NCBI RefSeq assembly: GCF_001012815.1 | Contig: NZ_JYJP01000001.1 | Location: 62,001 to 126,000, forward strand | From: Vibrio mexicanus | Lineage (GTDB): Bacteria; Pseudomonadota; Gammaproteobacteria; Enterobacterales; Vibrionaceae | Reading direction: 5' to 3' | Length of the DNA: 64,000 bases | Part shown: piece by piece, positions 27,899-37,750 of the stretch | Numbering within the stretch: the first letter of the stretch is position 1 | Layout of the letters: every line of letters starts with the position of its first letter | The notes under the pieces: generated by a model | Told to the model about the DNA's origin: nothing | The model's input: only the letters and a program-made list of their open reading frames with translations | Databases searched by the model: none | Position numbers and translations under genes: made by a program

Positions 27899-27907
27899 TC
27901 CCGTCTA

Positions 27908-27936
27908 TGCCCTAACTTGATTCAGTTGGGGCATTT
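27908..27936 (+). terminator. Hairpin after M28 peptidase gene
   Basis: TGCCCTAAC pairs with GTTGGGGCA (one G-T pair) around an eight-base loop, followed by only TTT. Weak terminator. Confidence 0.5.
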
Positions 27937-28024
27937 AAACACCTAGTCGTATTACTAACGCAAAGAAGAACACTAAATAGCCACTAAATATTAGCATCGC
28001 AGGAAGGTATCTTTTCACCGCCAT
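27935..28024 (-). CDS. Candidate small membrane protein, 29 residues
   Basis: On the minus strand ATG 28024 begins MAVKRYLPAMLIFSGYLVF and ends ALVIRLGV. It has a positively charged start (KR), one hydrophobic helix and a single Arg near the end, the look of a bacterial one-span micropeptide. An AAGGGG sequence lies four bases before the ATG. The opposite strand reads as a 55-codon frame with a similar hydrophobic core but no start, so this strand is preferred. The 325-bp gap (27899-28223) otherwise contains only the hairpin at 27908. No family recognised; expression is unproven. Confidence 0.4.
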   Translation of the reverse strand: MAVKRYLPAMLIFSGYLVFFFALVIRLGV

Positions 28025-28223
28025 TTACCCCTTATTGGTCTCGTTGGAGTAATTCTGCTTTTATTTTTCTACCCGCACTATGAATTAGACAAATTCACTT
28101 TTGTATATGGCTACTTGCCAAAAGTGAATTTCTCAAATTCATCGTTACACCCTTATACGTAGTAGATAATTGAAGAGATTGGCATGGAGCGCCCCCGTAT
28201 ACAACAAACAATAGAGGCCTGCC

Positions 28224-28402
28224 ATGAAACAACTGATTGCTTGGTTTAAATCGATCGCGGTGTTCGCGCAAACCAACCCCACTCTAACCATGACTCACTG
28301 TTCGATCACATGCTGATTCAGCCCATCTACTTACCAAACAATACTCATACGGAAGAAGGTGCCGTTAAAAGCAACACCGGCATTACTCAAAACAATGAAT
28401 GA
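28224..28402 (+). CDS. Small hypothetical protein, 59 residues (frame broken near 28280)
   Basis: ATG 28224 has AGAGGCC upstream and reads MKQLIAWFKSIAVFAQTNP, then stops early. One extra C in the CCCC run at 28277-28280 gives ...NPHSNHDSLFDHMLIQP and ends at 28402 with TGITQNNE. The resulting protein has an amphipathic N-terminal helix and an acidic, His-containing tail; no family known. The stop overlaps a possible upstream start of the MscS gene. Length is short and the reading depends on a repair, so confidence is limited. Confidence 0.45.
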
Positions 28403-28454
28403 TAATAAACAGCGCCTACGCTGTGTTCGTAGCTTGTTCGGTAAAGACTATTCA

Positions 28455-30250
28455 ATGAAAGTATTTAAGTACCTTTTCCCACTGCTGTTGCTTCTTTTCC
28501 ATGTACCTAGTCTGGCCTCTTATGAGTTGGCGGATACCTCAAGCCCAAAGCACACTCTAAGCAGTTTTATGCACTCTTCAGAGCTGGTAATCAAATACTG
28601 GCAAAATGAGCAACTTGATGATCCACACGCTCAGCACGCATTAAGACAAACATTACGCACCATGGATTTGTCATTACTTCCAAACCGAAACCGTACGGTC
28701 GTGGTTATGGAGAGAGTCATTCAACTACGTGAAATACTCGACCGGCTCGAACCTTCCTCACTAGAACTAACTCTAGAATCTGACGAGCGTCCTATTGACC
28801 ATCTAGAACAGTGGCGATTTGCCCATACCGACATCGTTATTAGTCGTCAGCTCGAAGGGGATAAATCGGGGCAGTATTTATTTTCAGCCTCATCAATACA
28901 GCAGCTCCCACGCTGGTATCAAACCATGGCGGTGTTCCCTTACGTTGAAGAAAATAGGGCAAATTATCACCATGAGTTTCTAATCAGTCCGGGGCCACTG
29001 TTTTCTAAAGCCTTTATACTGTCACTGCCCGACTCTTATCTGGATCTCTACGGCCCCTTCCCGCTTGGCAATGGGGAGCCTTAGCCATTGTTTTCATTCT
29101 ATGTAAGATCATGATCGGGCTAAGTTTTTCTTTAGGAGACAAATGGAACCAAAAGTGGGAATCAAGAAGTATCAATTGGCATGCGGGTCGTCTTATCTCC
29201 TTAGTCAGTATTGTGATCATTCTACTGGTAACACGTAAGGTCATCGATGATGGTATTTGGATAACAGGCGGGGTTTATCAACTATTAGCGACGACTTTCC
29301 TAATCGCCCAGTTTTTCTTTTTGTCCTGGTTAATCATGGCAACCTTCAACTACTTCGCGAAAATCTATGCTTATAAAAAGCACAATGGAAAACACGTCGA
29401 CTCCTCTTTAATTACAGTTTTGGCTCGAATATTCGGCGGCCTAACCATTGCCATATTAGGTATTTATGTAGTTGAGTATATGGGCTTTTCCATCTCCCCT
29501 ATTCTTGCTGGTATTGGTGTGGGTGGTTTAGCGGTTGCACTTGCGATCCGCCCAGTGCTTGAACACGTTATCAATGGATTAACACTCTATGCTGATGGTG
29601 GTATTAAGATTGGCGAACTGTGTCGATATGGCGACAAACTAGGCACCATCGAAAGTATTGGCTTACGCTCAACCCGAATCCGAACACTCGAGCGTTCTCT
29701 CATCACTATCCCAAACTCAGAATTTGCCAACATGGAAATCGATAACCTAGAACGACGTGATAAACGCCGCATGGAGCATGTCCTACGAGTTCGGCCTGAA
29801 GCCACCCAAGACCAAATCAGGCTGCTTCTAGTTAACATTCGCCGGCTATTGCTCCAACACCCAAAGCTAGAAGAAGATCCAGTAAGGGTTCGTCTGCTTG
29901 GCGTTGGGGAGTACGCTATTCATATCGGAATGATGGTTTATATTCGCTGTCGAGATAATGAAGAGTTCTTGTCTATTCAAGAAGATGTTCTATTTCTTGT
30001 AATGCAGCAGATCAATACCGTCGGAACCCAATTCGCCTTTTCCAACCAGTATCAGTTTGCTGGGAAACTGGCAGCAATTGATGAGGAGACAAAATCACGC
30101 GCAGCAGAAACGGTAAAAGCTTGGCATGAAGCGAACAACTACCCATTCCCCGACTTTAGCTTTGAATATAAGTATGAGATCAAAGATACCATTCTTTATC
30201 CCGCGAAAACATCGGCCCAAAGGCTAGATGGGAAAGCATTACAACCATAA
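28455..30250 (+). CDS. MscS-type mechanosensitive channel with periplasmic N-domain (frame broken near 29071)
   Basis: 598 residues after repair. A signal peptide (MKVFKYLFPLLLLLFHVPSLAS) precedes a ~200-residue periplasmic domain, then four to five helices, then the MscS core. The pore helix region is IARIFGG... with AGIGVGGLAVALAIRPVLEHVINGL, and the soluble beta domain GGIKIGELCRYGDKLGTIESIGLRSTRIRT, ending with an alpha/beta region. The frame stops at 29084 after LGNGEP; one added base gives ...WGALAIVFILCKIMIGLS, a good membrane helix. Channels of this kind release solutes on osmotic downshock. Start at 28455 is chosen by the signal peptide; a longer form from 28395 is possible. Confidence 0.8.
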
Positions 30251-30366
30251 ATGAATTCCTCTAATTCATCCCATAATAACGATATTTAGTGAATACTAGC
30301 CCCATTCAAGCACACACTACATGGACGTAGGTTGTACACATTACTACCAACCAAAGGTAACCTTCT

Positions 30367-31951
30367 ATGTCCAACAATTTGATTGTTATTCCCGCAACGG
30401 CTTTGAGCGTTTTCTCACTCAACGCCATCGCGAATCAAGATATCCATACTGACAAACGTCATTTCGAACATCCTATCAACAGTGCTTTTGGCGAATGCCA
30501 AATTGAATCTATGCCACCATTAAAAGACGTTAAATACCTGACTGCGCAACGTGACGACACACACTGTATTGTTCACGGTGTTATTGAAGAAGAAATTAAC
30601 TTTCAAGTCAGATTGCCACACGATTGGAACGGGATGTTTGCTCAAAGTGGCGGAGGCGGTTTTGCAGGTGTCATCGTCGACTACATTGATGCTGTCGCAC
30701 TAGGCCCAGGGTATGCCACCGCGGGGACAGACACAGGACACCAGGCTCATCCTTTAGAATCTAATTGGGCAACTAACACCGACAAGCGTGATACTCGACT
30801 CGAGAACTTCGGCGGACGTGCCATACACTTAACCACCCAAACATCAAAAGCAATCATCGAATCCTACTATCAGCAGCAAAGCGAAAGAAACCTATTCTAT
30901 GGCTGCTCAAGAGGGGGTGGTCAGGGTCTTTTTGCAGCTCAACGTTATCCTAGCGACTACGATGTTATCATTGCTGGTTCACCAGCCTACGACTGGACTC
31001 ACCGCTTAGGTGGCCTCTTTTCAGCGATCGCAAACAAGATGTTCCCTGATCCAAACAACATTGATGAAGCGATACTGGGAACGGCAGAGATTGAGCTGAT
31101 CAACCAAACGGCTACTGCGCAATGCAGCAACCAAGATGGCACAGACAACCGCGCTTTAAATGAACCTTGGAATTGTTCGATTGATTTCAAAGCGCTTCAA
31201 TGCAGTGACGAGAACAACGAAAACTGTTTAACGGCCGCTCAAGTGGAAGTCTCTGAACTGATCTACCAAGGCCTATACGACAGCGAAGGAAATCAACTTG
31301 CTGAGGGTTACTATCTCGGAGCCAGCTAGATATGATACACAAGTGGGCGGCTGGGGGAACGAAAGTCAACGACATGGGGCCTTTTCAAGCTGGGTTGCGT
31401 GGCGCTGAAGACTTGGTTGCCCCTCACACACCAAACTTTGGTTATGCCTTTGGCAATGGGATCATGAAGAACTTCGTATTTGACGGCAGTTTCGATGGCA
31501 CGAACTACAATTACGACAATCTAACAGAAGACAGCCAAGCGATCGCCACATTACTCAATGCCACAAACCCTGATCTTTCAGAGTTCAGAGAGCAAGGTGG
31601 CAAGCTTATTTTGTGGAATGGTATGCATGACATGGCGATCACACCCGCCAGCACCATTCAATATTACCAAGATGTTATTGCTCATGACGCAAGTGCCGCC
31701 AAGGATGTCGCCCTATTTATGCTACCGGGTGTGGATCACTGCAGTGGTGGAGTAGGACCTTGGTTGGTTGACTGGATGAGTGAAGGAAATCAATGGGCCG
31801 ATTCAGGAGAAGCACCAAAAGAGATGACCGCACACTGGTTGATGAACAATTCAATCTGGATGGGAATCGTAAAATATGTGCATACCCAAAAGTGGCACAT
31901 TGGGACGGTAAGGGTGACAAACGTAGCGCCGAGAGCTTTATGTGTAAATAG
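30367..31951 (+). CDS. Tannase/feruloyl-esterase family hydrolase (two frame breaks)
   Basis: 528 residues after repair; a secreted alpha/beta hydrolase. A signal peptide (ATALSVFSLNAIA) is followed by the family's first half. The nucleophile motif is GCSRGGGQG (Ser) near residue 182; Asp is likely near NGMHDMAITP and His in PGVDHCSGGVGP. First break near 31326: one base restores YLGASLDMIHKWAAGG. Second near 31840: one base restores AHWLDEQFNLDGNRKICAYPKVAHWDGKGD..., ending at 31951 with SFMCK, as tannase-family C-termini do (CPYP... motif). The family cleaves ester bonds of tannins, ferulates or plant phenolics; marine homologues may act on algal polyphenols, which is inference. Confidence 0.75.
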
Positions 31952-32108
31952 AACTTTATAAAGAACCCCCTCGCGCCTGAAATCATTCAATACGTTGTAT
32001 GTTTCAGGCGCAACTTCATCCCTTAAATAAGCTGATTCTAGATGATGTTTTCATGGGCGCATAAAGTCTATATTCACAAAAAGGGCGTACACCTCAAAAA
32101 CTCTGAGC

Positions 32109-33055
32109 CTAATAATCTATATCGTACATTTGCTCAGGTTGAACAAATTCATCAAAATAAGTTTGCATGGTTTGATGCAAAAGCTGATAAAGAGGAAACC
32201 CTCTTTTCGTTTGTAGATAGCCCCCTACAAAACCAATTGAACGCATGTATTCTGGCATTTTGGGAAGTGGGTACATACCCAAATTGGGTGCAAAGGATTT
32301 CATATAGTTGCTACCATACAAAATTGCATCGGAACTTTCCAGTTTACTGACTAAAACGCGTATGCTGTGGGTCAGCAGTGTAAAGTTCGCCTCGTACCCT
32401 TTAGATATATAAAACTCTTCCAATGGAACACGCTTATTATTTAGCCCATCGATAACAACTCGTGCTATCGGTAAATGATGGATATCTTCGAGCAAGCTCG
32501 TTTTGGTGAGTACCGGATGCCCCTTTCTCGCAACGACACACAGTTCAATATTTTGTAAGTGATGCTGATAGATTTCCTGTGGCATTGGAAAATGCTCAAA
32601 CTGGATAAAATAATCCACTTCACCATTGAGTATCTCTTGAAGTGTATCTTGCTGCCAATAAACGAGTTTTAAATTCGCTTTAGGTAGGCCTCACGCAAAG
32701 CGTCAAATATGCCCGGACCATTGAGCTCTAGGAAAAAAATGTTCATTGCGATGGTGATCTCACCTTCAAAATTTTCCGGTTCAAAGCTGCGATAGGAGTC
32801 GACAACTTTTGCTAGTGGCAGCAGCATTTCACTGGATGCTTCCGCCAATTTTTCGGCCAATTCAGAAGGCTCTACTCCATGGGCCTTACGTATAAAGAGC
32901 TGATCACCAAACGTTTCTCTAAGTTTGGCCAAACCGCGACTAACACTGGTTTGTGAAACACCCAACTGCGCTGCTGCAGCATGGGTATTGCGTGTTTCAA
33001 CCACCGCCTGCAACAATTTGAGAAGATTCAAATCTAAATCACGAAGTTCTTTCAT
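32109..33055 (-). CDS. LysR-type regulator, LeuO/NodD-like (frame broken near 32688)
   Basis: 315 residues after repair. The helix-turn-helix region is LRDLDLNLLKLLQAVVETRNTHAAAAQLGVSQTSVSRGLAKLR (residues 3-45), the LeuO/NodD subgroup pattern (DLNLL). The frame ends at 32669 in AYLKRI; one more C gives AYPKANLKLVYWQQD, joining VDYFIQFEHFPMPQEIY and the rest of the effector domain. A sequencing deletion is the simplest cause. It sits between the convergent esterase and the marC run. Target genes are not known. Confidence 0.8.
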
Positions 33056-33149
33056 ATAAACCTTACTTTGTTCGCTCAGTGCTATTAACCAAGCATATTT
33101 GAAAAAGAATATTATTCAATCAGTTAATGTCTTTTGTGCCTATGAATAC

Positions 33150-33176
33150 AAAAAAGCCTGCAAATGCAGGCTTTTC
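33150..33176 (-). terminator. Terminator of the marC transcription unit
   Basis: On the minus strand AGCCTGCA pairs with TGCAGGCT around TT and is followed by TTTTT. It lies right after the marC stop. Confidence 0.85.
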
Positions 33177-33180
33177 TTTA

Positions 33181-33846
33181 TCAGTGAATAGAGCTCTCAA
33201 GCAACAGGCTAAGATCAATCACTATCTCTTCAATACCGACGGTAAAGAACTGTACGCCCATACAAATGAGTAGAAAGCCCATTATTCTGGTAAAGGCGTT
33301 AATGCCATTTTGTCCCAAAGCCTTAAGAATCGGGTAGGCCATACTCAGAATGAATCCAGCCGTCAGTGCTACCAATAAGAAACCAATAATCACTCCTGAA
33401 TAGACACTAATCATGCTCTCATGGTTTTCATAGGTTGCAATTTCCGCCGCTAAACTAATGATCAAAGCCATCGTACCGGGGCCACAAAGTGAAGGAATAG
33501 TAAGTGGTACAAGTGCGATAGAATCTTGCCCTGGGCGAGCGTCAGCAATCTCGGGTTTTGGGAAGAGCATATTAAATCCAATTGCCAGTATCACGATACC
33601 ACCACCCAAACGTAGGCTAGGAATTGAAATACTAAACAGCTCTAGTACCGAAGCTCCAATAAAAAAGGTCACACACAGAGCAATAAATAGATAAACACCG
33701 ACGGTTTTCGCTTGTGTGACTATATAACTTTTGTCACGCCCTTTACTTAACCCTAGCAGTACAGTAGCTGCGGCTGGTGGGTTCATCATTGGGAGCAAGC
33801 CAATGACGGTCAATGTCATATAAGTGATAACAGTTTCTAAGTTCAT
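33181..33846 (-). CDS. marC: MarC-family inner-membrane protein
   Basis: 221 residues, equal to E. coli MarC, with six hydrophobic helices. The signature LLPMMNPPAAATVLLGLSKG (about 18-37) and the loop PLTIPSLCGPGTMALIIS match the family. MarC proteins were once linked to multiple-antibiotic resistance but that role was not upheld; they may export amino acids. It is the last gene of a run chaA, dedA, mgtE, marC on the minus strand, 20 bp after mgtE. A terminator follows. Confidence 0.85.
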   Translation of the reverse strand: MNLETVITYMTLTVIGLLPMMNPPAAATVLLGLSKGRDKSYIVTQAKTVGVYLFIALCVTFFIGASVLELFSISIPSLRLGGGIVILAIGFNMLFPKPEIADARPGQDSIALVPLTIPSLCGPGTMALIISLAAEIATYENHESMISVYSGVIIGFLLVALTAGFILSMAYPILKALGQNGINAFTRIMGFLLICMGVQFFTVGIEEIVIDLSLLLESSIH

Positions 33847-33866
33847 GGATCAATTACCGTTGGTCG

Positions 33867-35258
33867 TTAAAGCAAAATCAGTTGTGCCAAATACAGCACG
33901 CTAAAAAAGGCGAATGCATCGGTCAGGGTTGTCAGAAGTGGACTCGACAACATGGCGGGATCTAAATCGCAATGTTTGAGTAGCAAAGGGAGTGTGCCTC
34001 CTATCAACACCGCCATTGTCGAGGAAATGGCATACGCTAAGCCGATCAGCATAGGCAATGCAACGTGCCCACTTGTCCCTAAAATCCAAGCAAGCCCTCC
34101 TAAAACCGTACCAATCGCTAGGCCATTCAAAGCACCAATAGGGACTTCTTTAAGCGCCACGTACAACAGATCTTTTGACGATATATCTCCTGTCGAAAGC
34201 TCTCTAATCGACACTGCAACAGCCTGATTCCCCGCCGCACCCGAGAGGTTTGCAACCAAAGGCAATAGCGCCGCCAATACGGCAATTTGTTCGATGAGTG
34301 GTTCATAGGCTGCGATAATAGAAACCGCTGCGTAACTAAGTACAACCGAAGGCAACAAAAATGCTAGCCGCCTAAGATTCCTCGTCACCCAAGGCATGGT
34401 TCGAGACTCATCGCCCCCAAACACACCAGACTGCTCCAAACGCTGTTGTTCAGATTGCAGATAAAGCGCCTCATTGAGATGTTTAAAACCAACAACACCA
34501 ATTTGAAACCCATCACTATCAATAACGGGCACGACTGAATGTAGGGTCGCATCTAAAATAGCCTTTAGCTCCTGAAGCCCCAACTCAGGCGAACAAATAG
34601 GAATCGAGTCGTCGATGTGATATCGAAGCATTGCGCCAAATGGCAACATCATGACATCGCGTATTTTTAACGCACCCAGAAACTCACCGGACTCGCGAAC
34701 GAGATACACATAACGCCACTCTAAGCGCTCCAAATACTTGTCTTCTTTACGCAGCAATTCCGCAAGATCCGCCACCACCGCATCGCTATGCAATTTAATC
34801 ACTTCGCTCTTGCTAATTCCCCCTGCTGAGTATGTAGGGTACTGCAATGCGGCTCGCTCTTCTGTCTCAAAAGCGATGGGCAGCAATCGTTTTAACTCTA
34901 TAGATTTGTCATGAGGAAGTTGCCCCAGAAGTAGGCGGCGGTCTGCCGAGCTCAAGCGCTCAAATAGAGGCACAATATCCTCTTGCGATAGCGCACTGAC
35001 TAACGAAATCATGTCTGTATCAGAAAGGTGATCTAAAAGATTAGCGGCAAGAATAGGAGAATGATTAATCAATGCCGACCACAAGGCAATTTGCTTACCT
35101 TGTTCAAACCTTCGCAATATCGTGCGCAAATCAACAGGAGTAGCAGAATCAATTATGGTTACTAGTTCATAGGTATTCTTCTCATTCAGTGCAGACTCAA
35201 TACTCTCAAGAAGACGATGAGCTGTTTCACTCGGTAAAATAGCCGACACCATTGTCAT
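33867..35258 (-). CDS. mgtE: MgtE-type magnesium transporter
   Basis: 463 residues. The plan is MgtE N-domain (about 20-130), two CBS domains (about 135-265; LEWRYVYLVRESGEFLGALKIRDVM and HSVVPVIDSDGFQIGVVGFK) and five membrane helices (about 285-463) with the conserved Mg2+ path region LVANLSGAAGNQAVAVSIRELS and CDLDPAMLSSPLLTTLTD. Binding of Mg2+ to the cytoplasmic part closes the pore. Its ATG overlaps the dedA stop as ATGA, so the two genes are coupled. It precedes marC. Confidence 0.85.
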   Translation of the reverse strand: MTMVSAILPSETAHRLLESIESALNEKNTYELVTIIDSATPVDLRTILRRFEQGKQIALWSALINHSPILAANLLDHLSDTDMISLVSALSQEDIVPLFERLSSADRRLLLGQLPHDKSIELKRLLPIAFETEERAALQYPTYSAGGISKSEVIKLHSDAVVADLAELLRKEDKYLERLEWRYVYLVRESGEFLGALKIRDVMMLPFGAMLRYHIDDSIPICSPELGLQELKAILDATLHSVVPVIDSDGFQIGVVGFKHLNEALYLQSEQQRLEQSGVFGGDESRTMPWVTRNLRRLAFLLPSVVLSYAAVSIIAAYEPLIEQIAVLAALLPLVANLSGAAGNQAVAVSIRELSTGDISSKDLLYVALKEVPIGALNGLAIGTVLGGLAWILGTSGHVALPMLIGLAYAISSTMAVLIGGTLPLLLKHCDLDPAMLSSPLLTTLTDAFAFFSVLYLAQLILL

Positions 35259-35941
35259 GACACTTCTCCATCTGGACTATTTTTTGAAGGCAGATTGGCT
35301 GGACTCTGGTTCTTTTTCCACAATCGTAAGAAAAGGGTGATGAATGCGCACACCATTAGGCCCAAACTTCCAATCAAGAACCATTTTGCAATTAACTCTT
35401 GATGATCGGTCAAAAGTGGATGCCTCATGACCCATTTGCCCGCTAATAGCAGACTGATTACCCAAATCAACGAGCTAGAGAAACTGATAGCAACGGTACG
35501 AACGACACTTAGCTTGGATAGCCCCATCAGCATTGGTGTAAGCACTCGAACAAACGGAATAAAGCGAGAAACAAACAGTGATAAGAAACCATATCGAGCC
35601 AACAAACTTCCCGCTCGATCGAGTACGCCATCGGGAAGTGCCTGCTCCGCCTTTATCATAAAACGTGCCCCCTGCAATAAGCGTCCTTGAACGTAGGCAA
35701 CTAGGCTACCCAAACTTGCTGCAATGGATAAAGCCACCAACGCAGTAAAGAAAGGTATGACCCCTATCCCAACTAAACCACCGACAAACAAAACTAACCC
35801 ATCTCCTGGCAATGGGAGAAAAACAAAGCTCGATTCAAACCACAACACTATCGTAAGTAGAAGTAACAGAAGGTGAAATGAATTGATTTCCAACAGTGCA
35901 TCAAAGTCTTGCACCCAAATTGCGGCAATAATATCTTGCAT
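35255..35941 (-). CDS. dedA: DedA-family membrane protein
   Basis: 228 residues with a VTT/SNARE-associated domain. Diagnostic segments: LPLPGDGLVLFVGGLVG near 47, a re-entrant loop, and FVSRFIPFVRVLTPMLMGLS (about 125-144) with the essential Arg-x-x-Pro arginines. DedA proteins flip polyprenyl phosphate or phospholipids and support membrane potential. ATG 35941 has GAGGG upstream, better than the TTG two codons earlier. The stop overlaps the mgtE start. A ~50-bp gap separates it from chaA. Confidence 0.8.
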   Translation of the reverse strand: MQDIIAAIWVQDFDALLEINSFHLLLLLLTIVLWFESSFVFLPLPGDGLVLFVGGLVGIGVIPFFTALVALSIAASLGSLVAYVQGRLLQGARFMIKAEQALPDGVLDRAGSLLARYGFLSLFVSRFIPFVRVLTPMLMGLSKLSVVRTVAISFSSSLIWVISLLLAGKWVMRHPLLTDHQELIAKWFLIGSLGLMVCAFITLFLRLWKKNQSPANLPSKNSPDGEVS

Positions 35942-35994
35942 AAACAACCCTCAGACTATTGAACCCGGCCAAGGCCGGGTTAAAATTATTTCGA

Positions 35995-37085
35995 TTAATC
36001 AAACATTAAAATGATGTAAGCGAAGAAAAGGATTAGGTGGGTTGCACCATTGAGGGAGTTTGTTCGACCACTACTAAAGCTGACACTTGTCATTAATAGC
36101 GTTGCCGCCAATAAGATCATTTCTGCTGGCTCTAAACCTAAACGGATTGGCTCATCCATCACACCAGAAATCAACAATACGGCTGGAACCGTCAATGCAA
36201 TTGTTGCAAGTACGGAGCCGAAAAACAGATTCATAGCACGTTGAAGCTGATTCGTTACCGCCGCTTTCACCGCGCCAACAGCTTCCGGAGCCAATATAAT
36301 CAGTGCGACAACCAAACCACCTAGGCAGCTGGAGCGCCCATGACGGTGATTCCATCATTAATCGGAATAGCTAAGCTTTTCGCAAGCAAAATGACAACAA
36401 CGAGGTAAGCCACTAGCATAACGGTGTGGAAAACATTACTTTGTAGCGGCCCATGGTGATGGTGTTCTTCTTTGTTGTCTGCATCAATAAAGAAATGTGT
36501 ATGACTTCTTGTTTGAATAAACAGGAAGACAGCATAAAGGGCGATTGAGGCAAGAACTAAGGTCCAAGTCAGGCTTGTCGACATGCCACCAAACTCATTC
36601 ATACTAGTAAAGTTAGGTAACACTAAGCACAACAATGCAAGAGGGATAATGGCTACTAAGTACGCTTTAATGCCATCTAGGTTATAGGTTTGGGTGTGGT
36701 ATTTCATACCACCAATGAGCAAGGTAATACCAACAAACCCATTCAGAACGGCCATCACAACCGCAAACATTGTGTCTCTAGCCAGAACCGGATTCGAGTC
36801 TCCAGTCAGCATCACCGAAGAAACCATAATGACTTCCAAGGAGATAACAGAGATCGTCAAAATGAGCGTCCCATACGGGTCTCCGAGCTTAATTGCTAAA
36901 GCATCAGAATGGCGTACCACCGCAAAAATTGCAGTCATAACGACATAGAAGAGTACTGCTGAGGTAACAATATAAGAAACTGGGGACAACGCTCCTAAAA
37001 GCATGGTATCGCCAGTTGTTTTAAAGAAAATAATCGCGATCAAGCCAACGAGTAGGGTGTACTCCTGGCGCATGAGCTTTAACAT
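35995..37085 (-). CDS. chaA: Ca2+(Na+,K+)/H+ antiporter ChaA (frame broken near 36322)
   Basis: 363 residues after repair, close to E. coli ChaA (366). CaCA-family carrier with two repeat motifs: LGDPYGTLILTISVISLEVIMVSS (first alpha repeat) and IILAPEAVGAVKAAVTNQLQRAMNLFFGSVLATIALT (second). A His-rich loop (KEEHHHHG) lies between the halves, as in E. coli. The frame stops at 36321 after MGAPAA; one extra base gives PAALGGLVVALIILAPE. The frame also extends upstream to 37268 from a TTG, but those residues have no ChaA similarity; ATG 37085 with AGGG upstream is preferred. It ejects Ca2+ and alkali cations at high pH or salt. Confidence 0.85.
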
Positions 37086-37347
37086 GTTGAGCCCTTTGGT
37101 TTGATTCCAATCGCTCACTTCATCCTTTGAACTGAGGGAGTCTGGTACTTGAGAAATGGCTGCCGATCTTGCAACCAGTGAAGCCAATATTCTAAATACC
37201 GACAAACCCCAACACGATGGTTTTGTGAAATTCAAATCTGCTGCTTCTTTCGAATAAACAAGATTCAAAAATGAATTGCTCTAATTCCTGTCATTTTTAT
37301 TCATAACAAAAATAATAGGCTCAACAACATTCACTAAGAGACAAACA

Positions 37348-37704
37348 ATGGATCAAGATGTTTATTTAAATGATCGCCCCTACCGTATTTGTGATATCGG
37401 TGAGGGAGACTGTATGTTGGTGTTAACCAATGCAGAAGGAATTGAGTCCTTATACGAAACTTACAGTAACCGCTATTTGGAACTCGAAAGGATGATCGTT
37501 ATAGATACTTCGTTAGCATGGCAAAAACCTCTACACGAACTGACGAAGAGAGAAAGCTACGGTTTAGCTTCAGATATACACCTGTTAGCCGACATCTACT
37601 GGCTTGATGAGATAAAGATCGAAGTTGAAAGCCTTGGTTCCTATCTAAACGAGATTCTAGAAAAGGAGTTCTCCCCTAGGGAAATTATCACCAATCTTCC
37701 TTAA
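37348..37704 (+). CDS. Hypothetical protein, 118 residues
   Basis: Soluble and acidic; no signal or membrane segment. It begins MDQDVYLNDRPYRICDIGEGDCMLVL and ends EFSPREIITNLP. Predicted strands at the start (dock or SH3-like beta barrel: YRICDIGEGDCMLVLTNAEG) then helices from about 45. ATG 37348 has AGAGACA upstream. Divergent from chaA (262 bp), convergent with the large lipoprotein gene. I do not recognise a family. Confidence 0.65.
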   Translation: MDQDVYLNDRPYRICDIGEGDCMLVLTNAEGIESLYETYSNRYLELERMIVIDTSLAWQKPLHELTKRESYGLASDIHLLADIYWLDEIKIEVESLGSYLNEILEKEFSPREIITNLP

Positions 37705-37712
37705 ATATTGCC

Positions 37713-37742
37713 CCAAAAGCCACGTATGTACGTGGCTTTTGG
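37713..37742. terminator. Terminator between 118-residue gene and lipoprotein gene
   Basis: CCAAAAGCCACGTA and TACGTGGCTTTTGG form a 14-bp stem with a two-base tip; the T-run TTTT lies at the end of the stem. It can end transcription from either side. Confidence 0.75.
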
Positions 37743-37750
37743 CTTAAACG

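Noticed and set aside
28021..28160. Plus-strand 55-codon frame with hydrophobic core
   Set aside because: No start codon and stop codons just upstream; it is opposite a better minus-strand small frame.
37086..37268. Extension of chaA from a TTG
   Set aside because: No ChaA-like sequence and a rare start; ATG 37085 with AGGG upstream is better.
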